A DNA stretch of 64,000 nucleotides from an uncultured Oscillibacter sp. GTDB lineage: Bacteria > Bacillota > Clostridia > Oscillospirales > Oscillospiraceae. Each line of letters begins with the position of its first letter. The first letter of the stretch is position 1. The stretch covers positions 1 to 64,000 of the forward strand of contig CAJTZK010000001.1 in the NCBI GenBank assembly GCA_910583785.1, written 5' to 3'. Both the position numbers and the translations under genes were made by a program. A model generated the notes under the pieces. That model saw only the letters and a list, made by a program, of their open reading frames with translations, made no database searches and was not told the DNA's origin. Below are positions 48,271 to 56,498 of this stretch, one piece after another.

Positions 48271-49362
48271 TTATACCGCCTCAATGTAACCTTTTGCGCA
48301 CAGCAGTTCCGCCAGCAGTACCGCGCCGCCCGCCGCGCCCCGGAGGGTGTTGTGGCTCAGGCCCACAAACTTGTAATCGTACTGGCTGTCCTCCCGGAGG
48401 CGGCCCAGGGAGACGGCCATGCCGTTTTCCAGGTTCCGGTCCAGGCGGGCCTGGGGGCGGTCCGGCTCTTCGAAGTAGTGGAGGAACTGTTTGGGGGCGG
48501 AGGGGAGCTCCAGTTCCTGGGCGGGGCCCCGGAAAGCGGCCCAGTCGGCTTTGATCTGGTCCATGGAGGGCTTTTGGCCCTCCTGGAACTTCACGAACAC
48601 CGCCGCCATGTGGCCGTCCTGGCAGGCCACCCGGAAGCACTGGGCGGTAATGGCGGGCCCCTGGGCAGTGACGATCTTGCCGCCCTCCACGCTGCCCCAG
48701 AGTTTCAAGGGCTCCCGTTCGCTCTTCTCCTCCTCACCGCCGATGTAGGGAATGCAGTTGTCCACCATCTCCGGCCAGCGTTCGAACGTTTTGCCCGCGC
48801 CGGAGATGGCCTGGTAAGTACAGACCAGGGCCTTTTCCACACCGTACTTCAGCAGGGGATGCAGGGCGGGAACGTAGCTCTGGAGGGAGCAGTTGCTCTT
48901 TACGGCGATGAAGCCCCGCTTGGTGCCCAGGCGCTTGCGCTGGGCCTCAATGACTTCCAAGTGCTCCGCATTCAGCTCCGGCACCACCATGGGCACGTCG
49001 TCCGTCCAGCGGTGGGCGGAGTTGTTGGAGACGATGGGGCACTCCAGCTTGGCGTACCGCTCCTCCAGGGCCCGGATATCTTCCTTCTTCATGTCCACGG
49101 CGCAGAAGCAGAAGTCCACCTGGGAGGCCAGTTTCTCCGCGTCGGCTTCCGCGTCCAGGATGACCAGGCCCTTGGCTTCATCCGGCATGGGAGAGGCCAT
49201 GGCCCAGCGGGGGGACGCGGCTTCCTCGTAGGTTTTCCCGGCGCTCCGGGCGCTGGCGGCTACCGCCGCCAGCTGGAACCAGGGGTGGTGCTCCAAAAGC
49301 GTGATGAAACGCTGGCCCACCATGCCGGTGCATCCAATGACGCCGGCCTTGTACTGTTTCAT
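48271..49362 (-). CDS. asd: Aspartate-semialdehyde dehydrogenase, archaeal/fungal type
   Basis: 363 residues from ATG 49362, with GGAGGGAGGAG upstream. It has GVIGCTGMVGQRFITLLEHH for NADP, SARSAGKTYEEA, and the catalytic Cys in AVKSNCSLQSYVPA. The spacing and the SARSAGK motif match the archaeal and fungal branch of the enzyme rather than the E. coli one. It reduces aspartyl phosphate to the semialdehyde used by DapA downstream. Confidence 0.93.
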   Translation of the reverse strand: MKQYKAGVIGCTGMVGQRFITLLEHHPWFQLAAVAASARSAGKTYEEAASPRWAMASPMPDEAKGLVILDAEADAEKLASQVDFCFCAVDMKKEDIRALEERYAKLECPIVSNNSAHRWTDDVPMVVPELNAEHLEVIEAQRKRLGTKRGFIAVKSNCSLQSYVPALHPLLKYGVEKALVCTYQAISGAGKTFERWPEMVDNCIPYIGGEEEKSEREPLKLWGSVEGGKIVTAQGPAITAQCFRVACQDGHMAAVFVKFQEGQKPSMDQIKADWAAFRGPAQELELPSAPKQFLHYFEEPDRPQARLDRNLENGMAVSLGRLREDSQYDYKFVGLSHNTLRGAAGGAVLLAELLCAKGYIEAV

Positions 49363-49433
49363 AGTATGCTCCTCCCTCCGCGCTGGTGCTTGGACGCTCT
49401 TGGATTTCCTGGTTGAATTCAACGCGGTCTTGT

Positions 49434-49439
49434 ATTATA
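49434..49439 (-). promoter_or_regulatory. Likely -10 of the asd promoter
   Basis: A perfect TATAAT on the minus strand about 70 bases before asd. The -35 region (CAATTT or ACAATT near 49457-49463) is weak, so an activator or an extended -10 may help. Confidence 0.5.
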
Positions 49440-49465
49440 ATATTCGCATATAGCCAAAATTGTGC

Positions 49466-49494
49466 TTGATGTGTGGACAAATGTCTGCTATAGG
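49466..49494 (+). promoter_or_regulatory. Promoter of the SpoIID-like operon
   Basis: TTGATG and TATAGG are 17 bases apart, about 50 bases ahead of the start codon. Divergent from the asd promoter. Confidence 0.55.
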
Positions 49495-49547
49495 TATCGT
49501 AACATGATTTTCCCGGCGCGTCAAGCCGGGGACCGTTGGGAGGTTCC

Positions 49548-51206
49548 ATGAAAAATAAGCTGCTGACCCTGTTTCTGGTTGTAACTTTTTTTGCCCTCGG
49601 TGCTCCGGAGGCGTCGGCCGTGACCAATGACATGGTAAAGGTGGGCCTGCGGTATGGTTCTTCCGCCCTGTTTTCCGCCAATTTGGAAAATGCCGTGGGT
49701 TCCGGGTATGAGTTTGGTTATTTTGAGGAGGACCGTTCCTTCACCTCCCTGGGCTGGACAGAGGAGACCGCGGTTTCCATGACGGCCGCTGGAACCATTT
49801 ATATGGACGGCAGCGGCACGTATTCTCCCTCCGTGCCCGCCGGGGGCTTCCGGGCCATGGGGGGGTGGCACGTCCAGATCGGCGGCTTCCGTTCCTTTGA
49901 GGAGGCCTCGGCCCGGGCCCGGTCCGAGGGGGGCTGGCCCGCCTGGGTGGACTGGGAGCACGTGGTCCGGATTGGATGCTACGAGTCCCAGGGGGAGGCG
50001 GAGGCCGCCGCCGGGCAGTACGGCGGACGGGCCATCCAGTCCTCTTCCACCGGGGTAGTAGTTACCCGGACCAGGACCACGGACATCCTCTTTGAGTTTG
50101 ATTGCAGCGGCGTCCACGCCCTGGGAGTCCGGCCCTCGGGCCGGGAGACCTCCACCTGGTTCAAGGGCTACCAGTACGGCGGCGGGTTTGAGTATCCCCG
50201 GATCACCGGGGGGAACCTGAACGTAGTCAACGTAGTGGGCCTGGAGGACTATGTCAAGGGCGTCATTCCCTATGAGATGGGGGGCGCGTGGCCTTTGGAG
50301 GCTTTGGAGGCCCAGGCGGTCTGCGCCCGGACCTTTGTCCAGGGGCACAGCAAGCACCTGCGGGAGAGCGGCTTTGATGTTTGCAACGGCGTGGACTGCC
50401 AGGTTTACAACGGACATGGCAGCGGCGGGACGGGCCCCTCGGAAACCAGCGACCAGGCGGTGGAAAACACGGCGGGGCTTTGCATCTATTACAACGGGAC
50501 ACTGGTGCAGGACGCGGTGTACCATTCTTCCGACGGCGGGGCCACCGAGGACGGGGCCAACGTATGGGGCACGGAAACCGGGTATTTGAAGGGGAAAGCC
50601 GACCCCTACGAGGCGCAGACCACCGTTCCCAGCAACAGCTATTCCGTCACCTACACCGCCTCGGAGCTCAGCTGGATCCTGGACCAGAAGGGCCACTCGG
50701 TGGGTACGGTCCAGGATGTGTACGTCTCCGAGTACACGCCCCTGGGAAACGTGAAGCAGGTGACCTTTGTAGGGACCGGGGGTACCAAGACGTTTACTGG
50801 CGACGACTGCCGGATGATTTTCTACAGCAGCACCTATCAAAAATCCGTTAGCAGCATGCGCTTTGACATCAATGGCCGGAGGGGGGGCTCCGGAGGACTG
50901 TCTGTCAACGGAACCGGGCAGCTGGCCTCCCTGGACGGGGTTTCCGTGATCTCCGGCGGCGGGACCCTAGGCACCCTGCGGGGGAACACCGCCTCCGCCA
51001 TCACCTCTTCCGGCACGGTGCCAGTTTCCGGAGAGGCCCGGCAGCCCTCAAGCGGGGGATCGTCCAACGGAAATTTCGTCATCACCGGAACCGGAAACGG
51101 CCACAATGTGGGCATGAGCCAGTACGGGGCCAAGGCCATGGCGGAGCTGGGCTACAGCTCCCAGGAGATTCTGAACTTCTACTATACGGACATTACGGTC
51201 AGATAA
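49548..51206 (+). CDS. SpoIID/LytB-domain protein with SPOR-like insert
   Basis: 552 residues from ATG 49548 with GGGAGG upstream. It has a signal peptide (LLTLFLVVTFFALG...ASA). A SPOR-like repeat region follows (HVQIGGFRSFEEASARARSE and VRIGCYESQGEAEAAAGQYG, about 100-165) that may bind glycan strands, then the SpoIID domain with VVGLEDYVKGVIPYEMG, QAVCARTFVQGH and a C-terminal NVGMSQYGAKAMAELGYS. SpoIID proteins are lytic transglycosylases that act on denuded peptidoglycan. Sporulation versus vegetative use cannot be told from sequence. It is followed 9 bases later by queA. Confidence 0.88.
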   Translation: MKNKLLTLFLVVTFFALGAPEASAVTNDMVKVGLRYGSSALFSANLENAVGSGYEFGYFEEDRSFTSLGWTEETAVSMTAAGTIYMDGSGTYSPSVPAGGFRAMGGWHVQIGGFRSFEEASARARSEGGWPAWVDWEHVVRIGCYESQGEAEAAAGQYGGRAIQSSSTGVVVTRTRTTDILFEFDCSGVHALGVRPSGRETSTWFKGYQYGGGFEYPRITGGNLNVVNVVGLEDYVKGVIPYEMGGAWPLEALEAQAVCARTFVQGHSKHLRESGFDVCNGVDCQVYNGHGSGGTGPSETSDQAVENTAGLCIYYNGTLVQDAVYHSSDGGATEDGANVWGTETGYLKGKADPYEAQTTVPSNSYSVTYTASELSWILDQKGHSVGTVQDVYVSEYTPLGNVKQVTFVGTGGTKTFTGDDCRMIFYSSTYQKSVSSMRFDINGRRGGSGGLSVNGTGQLASLDGVSVISGGGTLGTLRGNTASAITSSGTVPVSGEARQPSSGGSSNGNFVITGTGNGHNVGMSQYGAKAMAELGYSSQEILNFYYTDITVR

Positions 51207-51215
51207 GGGTGGAAC

Positions 51216-52241
51216 ATGAAAACAAGCGATTTTTACTACGACCTTCCCCAGGAGCTTATTGCCCAGACCCCCATGGAGAAACGGGACGGGTCCCGTCTGA
51301 TGACCCTGGACCGCCGGACGGGGGAAACCGGGCACCGGCGCTTCTATGACCTGCCGTCCCTGCTGCGCCCGGGGGACTGCCTGATTATGAACGATTCCCG
51401 GGTCCTGCCCGCCCGGCTTTTAGGCCGGAGGCTTCCGGGCGGCGGGGCCTGCGAGGTGCTGCTGCTCACCGGGCGGGGGGAAAACGTTTGGGAATGCCTG
51501 GTCCGCCCGGGGCGGAAGCTGCGGGCCGGAGCCCGGATGTCCTTTGGCGGCGGGGCCCTTGCCGCCGAGGTGGTGGAGGAGAAGGCGGACGGGAACCGTC
51601 TGGTGCGCTTCGAGTATGAAGGCATTTTCCTGGAGGTGCTGGAACGCCTGGGGAAAATGCCCCTGCCGCCTTATATTAAAGAGGAGCTCCAGGACCAGGA
51701 GCGGTATCAGACCGTCTATTCCAGGGCGCTGGGCAGCGCCGCCGCCCCTACGGCGGGGCTCCATTTCACGAAGGCCCTGCTGCGGGAACTGGAGGCCAAG
51801 GGCGTGAATTTGGGCTATGTGACCCTCCATGTGGGCCTGGGGACCTTCCGCCCGGTAAAAGAGGAGTCCATCGAGGACCATGACATGCACAGTGAGTTCT
51901 GCACCGTCCCGCTGGAGACGGCGGAGCTCATCAACGGCACCAAGGCGGCAGGCGGACGGGTGATCTGCGTGGGGACCACCTCCTGCCGGACTCTGGAGTC
52001 CTGGGCGGAAGAGGACGGGCACATGGAACCCCGGTCCGGCTGGACAAATATATACCTCTACCCCGGCTGCCGCTTCAAGGTCATGGACGGCCTGGTGACC
52101 AACTTCCATCTGCCGGAGAGCACGCTCATCATGCTGGTCTCCGCCTTCGCGGGGCGGGAGGCGGTGCTGAATGCCTATGCGGAGGCCGTCCGGGAGCGTT
52201 ACCGCTTCTTTTCCTTTGGCGACGCCATGTTCATTTCGTGA
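51216..52241 (+). CDS. queA: tRNA preQ1(34) S-adenosylmethionine ribosyltransferase-isomerase
   Basis: 341 residues, normal length. Motifs: FYYDLPQELIAQTP, DCLIMNDSRVLPARL, and HVGLGTFRPVKEE, ending RYRFFSFGDAMFI. It converts preQ1 in tRNA to epoxyqueuosine. It precedes tgt in the same run, with only a TfoX-domain gene between. Confidence 0.97.
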   Translation: MKTSDFYYDLPQELIAQTPMEKRDGSRLMTLDRRTGETGHRRFYDLPSLLRPGDCLIMNDSRVLPARLLGRRLPGGGACEVLLLTGRGENVWECLVRPGRKLRAGARMSFGGGALAAEVVEEKADGNRLVRFEYEGIFLEVLERLGKMPLPPYIKEELQDQERYQTVYSRALGSAAAPTAGLHFTKALLRELEAKGVNLGYVTLHVGLGTFRPVKEESIEDHDMHSEFCTVPLETAELINGTKAAGGRVICVGTTSCRTLESWAEEDGHMEPRSGWTNIYLYPGCRFKVMDGLVTNFHLPESTLIMLVSAFAGREAVLNAYAEAVRERYRFFSFGDAMFIS

Positions 52242-52254
52242 GGAGGCAGGTGCG

Positions 52255-52506
52255 ATGACGCTGCAAGAGCTGCCCAGCATCGGTCCCAAGCTGGCAGAGA
52301 ACCTCCGCCGGGCAGGCCTGGAAACCCCGGAGAGCTTCCGGGCGGCGGGGACCCGGGAGGCCTTTCTCCGCATCCGGGCCCAGGTGGACCCCACGGCCTG
52401 CTTCTACCAGCTTACCGCCCTGGCCGGGGCGGAGCTGGGCATACCCAAGAAGGCAATTCCCGCAGGGAAAAAGGCGGACATTAGGGCCTTTTTCGACAGT
52501 CTGTAA
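52255..52506 (+). CDS. TfoX C-terminal-domain protein
   Basis: 83 residues from ATG 52255 with GGAGG upstream. It matches the C-terminal domain of TfoX/Sxy (LQELPSIGPKLAENLRRAGL, then GTREAFLRI), a helix-hairpin-helix-like fold, without the N-terminal domain. Stand-alone copies are common and have no fixed role. Its place between queA and tgt suggests co-transcription with queuosine synthesis. Confidence 0.88.
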   Translation: MTLQELPSIGPKLAENLRRAGLETPESFRAAGTREAFLRIRAQVDPTACFYQLTALAGAELGIPKKAIPAGKKADIRAFFDSL

Positions 52507-52521
52507 CCATAGGAGGAGCGG

Positions 52522-53655
52522 ATGTTCAAACTACTTAAAACCGAGGGCCGCGCCCGGCGCGGCCAGTTTTCCTGTGCCCACGGCGGCGTGGTCCAGACCC
52601 CGGTGTTCATGAACGTGGGCACCCAGGCCGCCATCAAGGGGGGCGTGGACGCGTTCGACCTCCGGGAGGTCCGCTGCCAGATCGAGCTGAGCAACACCTA
52701 CCACCTCCACCTCCGGCCCGGTGACGGGCTCATCCGGCAGATGGGGGGCCTCCACAAGTTCATGAACTGGGATGGGCCCATCCTGACGGACTCCGGCGGC
52801 TTCCAGGTTTTCTCCCTGGCACCCCTCCGGAGAATCAAGGAGGAAGGCGTTTATTTTTCCTCCCACATTGACGGACGGAAGATTTTTATGGGGCCGGAGG
52901 AGTCCATGCGTATCCAGTCCAACCTGGGCAGCGACGTGGCCATGGCGTTTGACGAGTGCGTAGAGAACCCGGCGGCCTATGAATACGCCAAGGCCAGTTG
53001 TGAGCGGACCCTCCGCTGGCTGGAGCGCTGCAAGCGGGAGCATGACCGCCTGAACGCCCTGCCGGGGACCATCAATCCCGGGCAGCTCCTCTTTGGCATC
53101 AACCAGGGGGCCACCTTTGCGGACCTCCGTGTCTGGCACATGGACGAGATTGCCAAGCTGGACTGCGACGGCTACGCCATCGGCGGACTGGCGGTGGGGG
53201 AGCCCACCCAGGTCATGTACGACATCATTGACGCGGTGGAGCCCCATATGCCAGGGGACAAGCCCCGGTATCTCATGGGCGTGGGTACTCCCAGCAACAT
53301 CATTGAGGGCGTGGCCCGGGGCGTGGACTTCTTCGACTGCGTGATGCCCTCCCGGAACGGGCGGCACGGGAAGCTCTTCACCTGGGAGGGGACCGTCAAT
53401 ATCCTCAACGCCAAATACGCCGCGGACAGCCGGCCCATCAGCGGAAGCTGCGGCTGCCCGGTGTGCCAGCGGTTCTCCCGTGCCTACCTCCGGCACCTCT
53501 TCAAGGCGGAAGAGACCCTGGCCCTGCGGCTGGCGGTGCTGCACAACCTCTATTTTTATAACGAGCTGGCCGCAAAAATCCGGGAGGCCCTGGACGCGGG
53601 GCGTTTCGGGGAATTCCGGGCGGAGTACAGCGGGAAGCTGGCGGAGCGGGTCTGA
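52522..53655 (+). CDS. tgt: Queuine/preQ1 tRNA-ribosyltransferase
   Basis: 377 residues. Motifs: the nucleophile region LTDSGGFQVFSL, the second Asp in FDCVMPSRNGRHG, and the zinc site CGCPVCQRFSRAYLRHL with a later His. It swaps guanine 34 for preQ1 in GUN-anticodon tRNAs. It acts before QueA, and GluQ at 20 kb modifies the product in tRNA-Asp. AGGAGG precedes ATG. Confidence 0.98.
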   Translation: MFKLLKTEGRARRGQFSCAHGGVVQTPVFMNVGTQAAIKGGVDAFDLREVRCQIELSNTYHLHLRPGDGLIRQMGGLHKFMNWDGPILTDSGGFQVFSLAPLRRIKEEGVYFSSHIDGRKIFMGPEESMRIQSNLGSDVAMAFDECVENPAAYEYAKASCERTLRWLERCKREHDRLNALPGTINPGQLLFGINQGATFADLRVWHMDEIAKLDCDGYAIGGLAVGEPTQVMYDIIDAVEPHMPGDKPRYLMGVGTPSNIIEGVARGVDFFDCVMPSRNGRHGKLFTWEGTVNILNAKYAADSRPISGSCGCPVCQRFSRAYLRHLFKAEETLALRLAVLHNLYFYNELAAKIREALDAGRFGEFRAEYSGKLAERV

Positions 53656-53668
53656 AGCCCCAAGCGGC

Positions 53669-53698
53669 AAAAACGCCCGGACCGGAGTCCGGGCGTTT
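53669..53698 (+). terminator. Terminator after tgt
   Basis: AAACGCCCGGAC and GTCCGGGCGTTT form a perfect 12-bp stem with a CGGA loop. The T-tract is short, so read-through to the next gene is possible. Confidence 0.7.
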
Positions 53699-53718
53699 CC
53701 AGCAGGGAGGAACGGCAA

Positions 53719-54339
53719 GTGAAAAACCCTTGGGAAGAAATTCCATTGGAGGATTATGAGAACCACATGAAGTGGGACTCCGTTTTGCAGCTTCAGTCTC
53801 TGAATGAGATGATGAAAGGCCAATTCCAGGATTACCCCTTTTCCAGTATCATGATACTGGGAATTGCGGGCGGCAACGGCCTGGAGCATATCCGGAAGGA
53901 CCAGGTGGAAACGGTATACGGCGTCGATGTCAACGCCGCTTATTTGAAAGCGGCGGCGGCCCGGCATCCGGAACTGGAGGGGATCCTGGAATGTATACGG
54001 GCCGATCTGACGGAGGAGCCCTGCCATCTGCCGGAGGCAGAGCTGCTGGTTGCAGACCTGCTGATTGAATACGTGGGCTTGGCTTGCTTTCAAAGGGCAG
54101 TTGAACGGACAGGGCCAGAGGTTGCCTCATGCGTCATCCAGGTCAACAGCGAACGCTGCTGGGTATCGGATTCGCCGTATTCCCATGTATTTGACGGGCT
54201 GGGGAAGGTGCATCACCATTTGGACGGAGAGGGCCTGGAAAAGGCGATGCGGGCCATAGGCTACCGCGTTGCCAAGTCGCTGGAGCATGGCCTTCCCAAC
54301 GGCAAGAAACTTTTGCGGATGGATTTTCAATGGGCGTAA
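53719..54339 (+). CDS. Class I SAM-dependent methyltransferase, unknown substrate
   Basis: 206 residues from a GTG with GGGAGG upstream. A SAM-binding motif IMILGIAGGNGLEHI lies near residue 45, with the acidic VYGVDVNAAYL after it. The second half has no substrate-specific motif I can name. Closest in pattern to small-molecule methyltransferases. It begins 64 bases past tgt, beyond a hairpin. Confidence 0.75.
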   Translation: MKNPWEEIPLEDYENHMKWDSVLQLQSLNEMMKGQFQDYPFSSIMILGIAGGNGLEHIRKDQVETVYGVDVNAAYLKAAAARHPELEGILECIRADLTEEPCHLPEAELLVADLLIEYVGLACFQRAVERTGPEVASCVIQVNSERCWVSDSPYSHVFDGLGKVHHHLDGEGLEKAMRAIGYRVAKSLEHGLPNGKKLLRMDFQWA

Positions 54340-54388
54340 GGCGGGGAAGAGGCGGTTTTGGCCATTTAGAATTAGAAATGAGCTAAAA

Positions 54389-54416
54389 AAGCTCCCGGAC
54401 CGAAGTCCGGGAGCTT
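54389..54416 (-). terminator. Terminator of rpmB
   Basis: AAGCTCCCGGAC and GTCCGGGAGCTT pair perfectly with a CGAA loop. On the minus strand TTTTTT follows, 13 bases past the rpmB stop. It also faces the methyltransferase gene from the other side. Confidence 0.88.
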
Positions 54417-54428
54417 CTCTCGTTCTCA

Positions 54429-54617
54429 TTAGACCGCTCTGGTAACCTTGCCGGAGCGCATGCACCGGGTGCAGACATACACGTGGCGGGGGGAACCATC
54501 CACGATCGCCTTGACACGTTTCACGTTGGGCTTCCAGGGACGGTTGGAACGCCGGTGAGAGTGAGAGACCTGAATACCAAAGGTCACGCCTTTGCCGCAA
54601 TACTCGCACTTAGCCAT
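54429..54617 (-). CDS. rpmB: Ribosomal protein bL28
   Basis: 62 residues, starting MAKCEYCGKGVTFGIQVSHS, with four Cys (CEYC and CTRC) for zinc, and the RRSNRPWKPNVKRVK core. It binds 23S rRNA near the E site. GGAGGTGC precedes ATG 54617. The open frame upstream is not needed. Confidence 0.97.
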   Translation of the reverse strand: MAKCEYCGKGVTFGIQVSHSHRRSNRPWKPNVKRVKAIVDGSPRHVYVCTRCMRSGKVTRAV

Positions 54618-54795
54618 CCATTGCACCTCCCCGCTGTCGCATACTACGTGCGTATTTTCATAAGCACGAGTGTTATAATAACAGAATCCATCGAAAAATG
54701 CAAGAAGAATTTTCAAAAAATCCGAAGTTTTTTTGCGCCATCCTTTTTGGCCGGGGCGCGGGGCGCTTTTCCAGGAATTTTTTCACAAAAAAGGG

Positions 54796-54824
54796 TTGAC
54801 CCCCGCAAAAACGTGTGCTATACT
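54796..54824 (+). promoter_or_regulatory. Promoter of rpmG-secE-nusG-rplKA
   Basis: TTGACC and TATACT are 17 bases apart, giving a leader of about 125 bases before rpmG that has no evident structure beyond short repeats. Confidence 0.8.
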
Positions 54825-54953
54825 CGGATTCACCTGTGAGCGGGGCTTTTTTGTTGTGCGCTTTTTCGCTTTTCAAGCCACGGCGGACAGGTCCCGGCAG
54901 GGAGGCAGACGGCCTTCCACGGAGGAGGGCTAATATAAGGAGGTGCCGAAACA

Positions 54954-55103
54954 ATGCGAGTCAAAGTGACCCTGAGATGCAACGAGTGCAAGCAGAGAAA
55001 CTACAATACCATGAAAAACAAGAAGAACACACCGGACAAGTTGGAGCTGAACAAGTATTGCCGTTTCTGCCGGAAGCACACGCTCCACAGCGAGACGAAG
55101 TAA
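54954..55103 (+). CDS. rpmG: Ribosomal protein bL33
   Basis: 49 residues: MRVKVTLRCNECKQRNYNTM with two CxxC pairs (CNEC and CRFC) for zinc and a basic C-terminus. AAGGAGGTG precedes ATG. It is the usual gene ahead of secE-nusG in Firmicutes. Confidence 0.97.
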   Translation: MRVKVTLRCNECKQRNYNTMKNKKNTPDKLELNKYCRFCRKHTLHSETK

Positions 55104-55126
55104 TTAGGAAAGGGCGTATTTGAACA

Positions 55127-55336
55127 ATGGCAGAAGCGAAGAAGAAGGATCGCGGCCTCTGGTTCCGCGAAATGAAAAGCGAGCTGAAGAAAGTCGTTTG
55201 GCCCAACAAGCAGACGGTCCTGAAAAACACGGGCACGGTGCTGCTGTGCTCCGCCATCATCGGCGCGTTCATCTGGGTGTTCGACTTCGTGTCCGTTTCC
55301 CTGGTTCAGATGATCCTGAGCGCCTTTGGCGCCTGA
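55127..55336 (+). CDS. secE: Preprotein translocase subunit SecE
   Basis: 69 residues: an amphipathic FREMKSELKKVVWPNKQ helix and one membrane helix (TGTVLLCSAIIGAFIWVF). SecE clamps SecY in the secretion channel. Placed as usual between rpmG and nusG. Confidence 0.97.
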   Translation: MAEAKKKDRGLWFREMKSELKKVVWPNKQTVLKNTGTVLLCSAIIGAFIWVFDFVSVSLVQMILSAFGA

Positions 55337-55346
55337 GGAGCGAACG

Positions 55347-55871
55347 ATGGCAGACAGCGCGAAATGGTATGTCGTGCATACCTACTCCGGCTATGAAAAC
55401 GCCGTCAAGACCAGCATTGAAAAGTTCGTCACCGGGCGGAACATGGAGGACATGATCCTCCGGATCGAGATTCCCATGGAAAACGTCACGGAGATCACCG
55501 AGAGCGGGGCTTCCAAGGAAGTGGCCCGGAAGGTTTTTCCCGGTTATGTGCTTATTAAAATGATCATGACGGACGAGACCTGGCACCTGGTGCGGAACGT
55601 CCGGGGCGTTACTGGCTTTGTGGGTACTGCCAATAAGGCCATCCCCCTGACGGAGGAAGAGGTCCTGGCCATGGGCATGGAGAAGCATGAGATCGTCGTC
55701 AAGTACGGCTTGGGCGACCACGTGCGGATCATGGACGGCCCGCTGGCCAGCTTCACTGGCGTGGTGGAGGAGATCGAGCCAGAGAAAAACCGGGTCAGCG
55801 TCATGGTTTCCATGTTTGGCCGGGAGACCCCGGTGGACCTGGAACTGGATCAGGTCGAGGTTTTGAACTAA
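55347..55871 (+). CDS. nusG: Transcription antitermination/termination factor NusG
   Basis: 174 residues from ATG 55347 with GAGGAG upstream. The NGN domain (WYVVHTYSGYENAVKTSI, then FPGYVLIKM and GVTGFVG) binds RNA polymerase, and the C-terminal KOW domain (GDHVRIMDGPLASFTGVVEEI) binds Rho or ribosomal S10. Confidence 0.97.
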   Translation: MADSAKWYVVHTYSGYENAVKTSIEKFVTGRNMEDMILRIEIPMENVTEITESGASKEVARKVFPGYVLIKMIMTDETWHLVRNVRGVTGFVGTANKAIPLTEEEVLAMGMEKHEIVVKYGLGDHVRIMDGPLASFTGVVEEIEPEKNRVSVMVSMFGRETPVDLELDQVEVLN

Positions 55872-55988
55872 GGGCCCGCGTTCACAGCGGTTGAACACGG
55901 GTTCCAGCCGCGCGTCCGCGCGCAGGTGGGAGGGACGGGAGAATCCGTCCCGCCGAACCACATTTTAAATCGTAGGAGGTGCCGCTCC

Positions 55989-56414
55989 ATGGCACAGAAG
56001 ATCACTGGTTATGTAAAGCTGCAGATTCCCGCGGGCAAGGCGACGCCCGCTCCCCCCGTCGGCCCCGCTCTGGGCCAGCATGGCGTGAACATCGCCGCCT
56101 TTACCAAAGAGTTCAACGAGCGCACGAAAAACGACGCGGGCATGATCATCCCCGTCGTCATCACCGTGTATGCGGACCGCTCCTTCTCCTTCATCACCAA
56201 GACGCCTCCGGCGGCGGTGCTGATCAAAAAGGAGTGCAACATTGAATCCGGCTCCGGCGTTCCCAACAAGACTAAGGTGGCCACCATTTCCAAGGCCAGC
56301 ATCCAGAAAATCGCCGAAATCAAGATGCGGGACCTGAACGCCGCCAACTTGGAGAGCGCCATGAGCATGATCGCCGGGACCTGCCGGTCTATGGGCGTCA
56401 TTGTCGGCGACTGA
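55989..56414 (+). CDS. rplK: Ribosomal protein uL11
   Basis: 141 residues, exact family length: GYVKLQIPAGKATPAPPVGPALG at the start and MSMIAGTCRSMGVIV at the end. It forms the GTPase-associated centre with 23S rRNA. GTAGGAGGTG precedes ATG. The 117 bases after nusG include a GC-rich hairpin region. Confidence 0.98.
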   Translation: MAQKITGYVKLQIPAGKATPAPPVGPALGQHGVNIAAFTKEFNERTKNDAGMIIPVVITVYADRSFSFITKTPPAAVLIKKECNIESGSGVPNKTKVATISKASIQKIAEIKMRDLNAANLESAMSMIAGTCRSMGVIVGD

Positions 56415-56498
56415 CCAATATGAGAAGAGCGGCCGGACCGCCGCTCCATACAGTGGGAGGATTCCGTTCCGAAGAACCACTATGAGGAGGAAGTAACA

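Noticed and set aside
48170..49540. Lysine riboswitch ahead of dapA or asd
   Set aside because: The upstream regions are too short and lack the conserved core. Only a simple stem-loop is seen.
55872..55988. Regulatory leader ahead of rplK
   Set aside because: GC-rich inverted words are present but match no known leader, and no terminator tract is seen.
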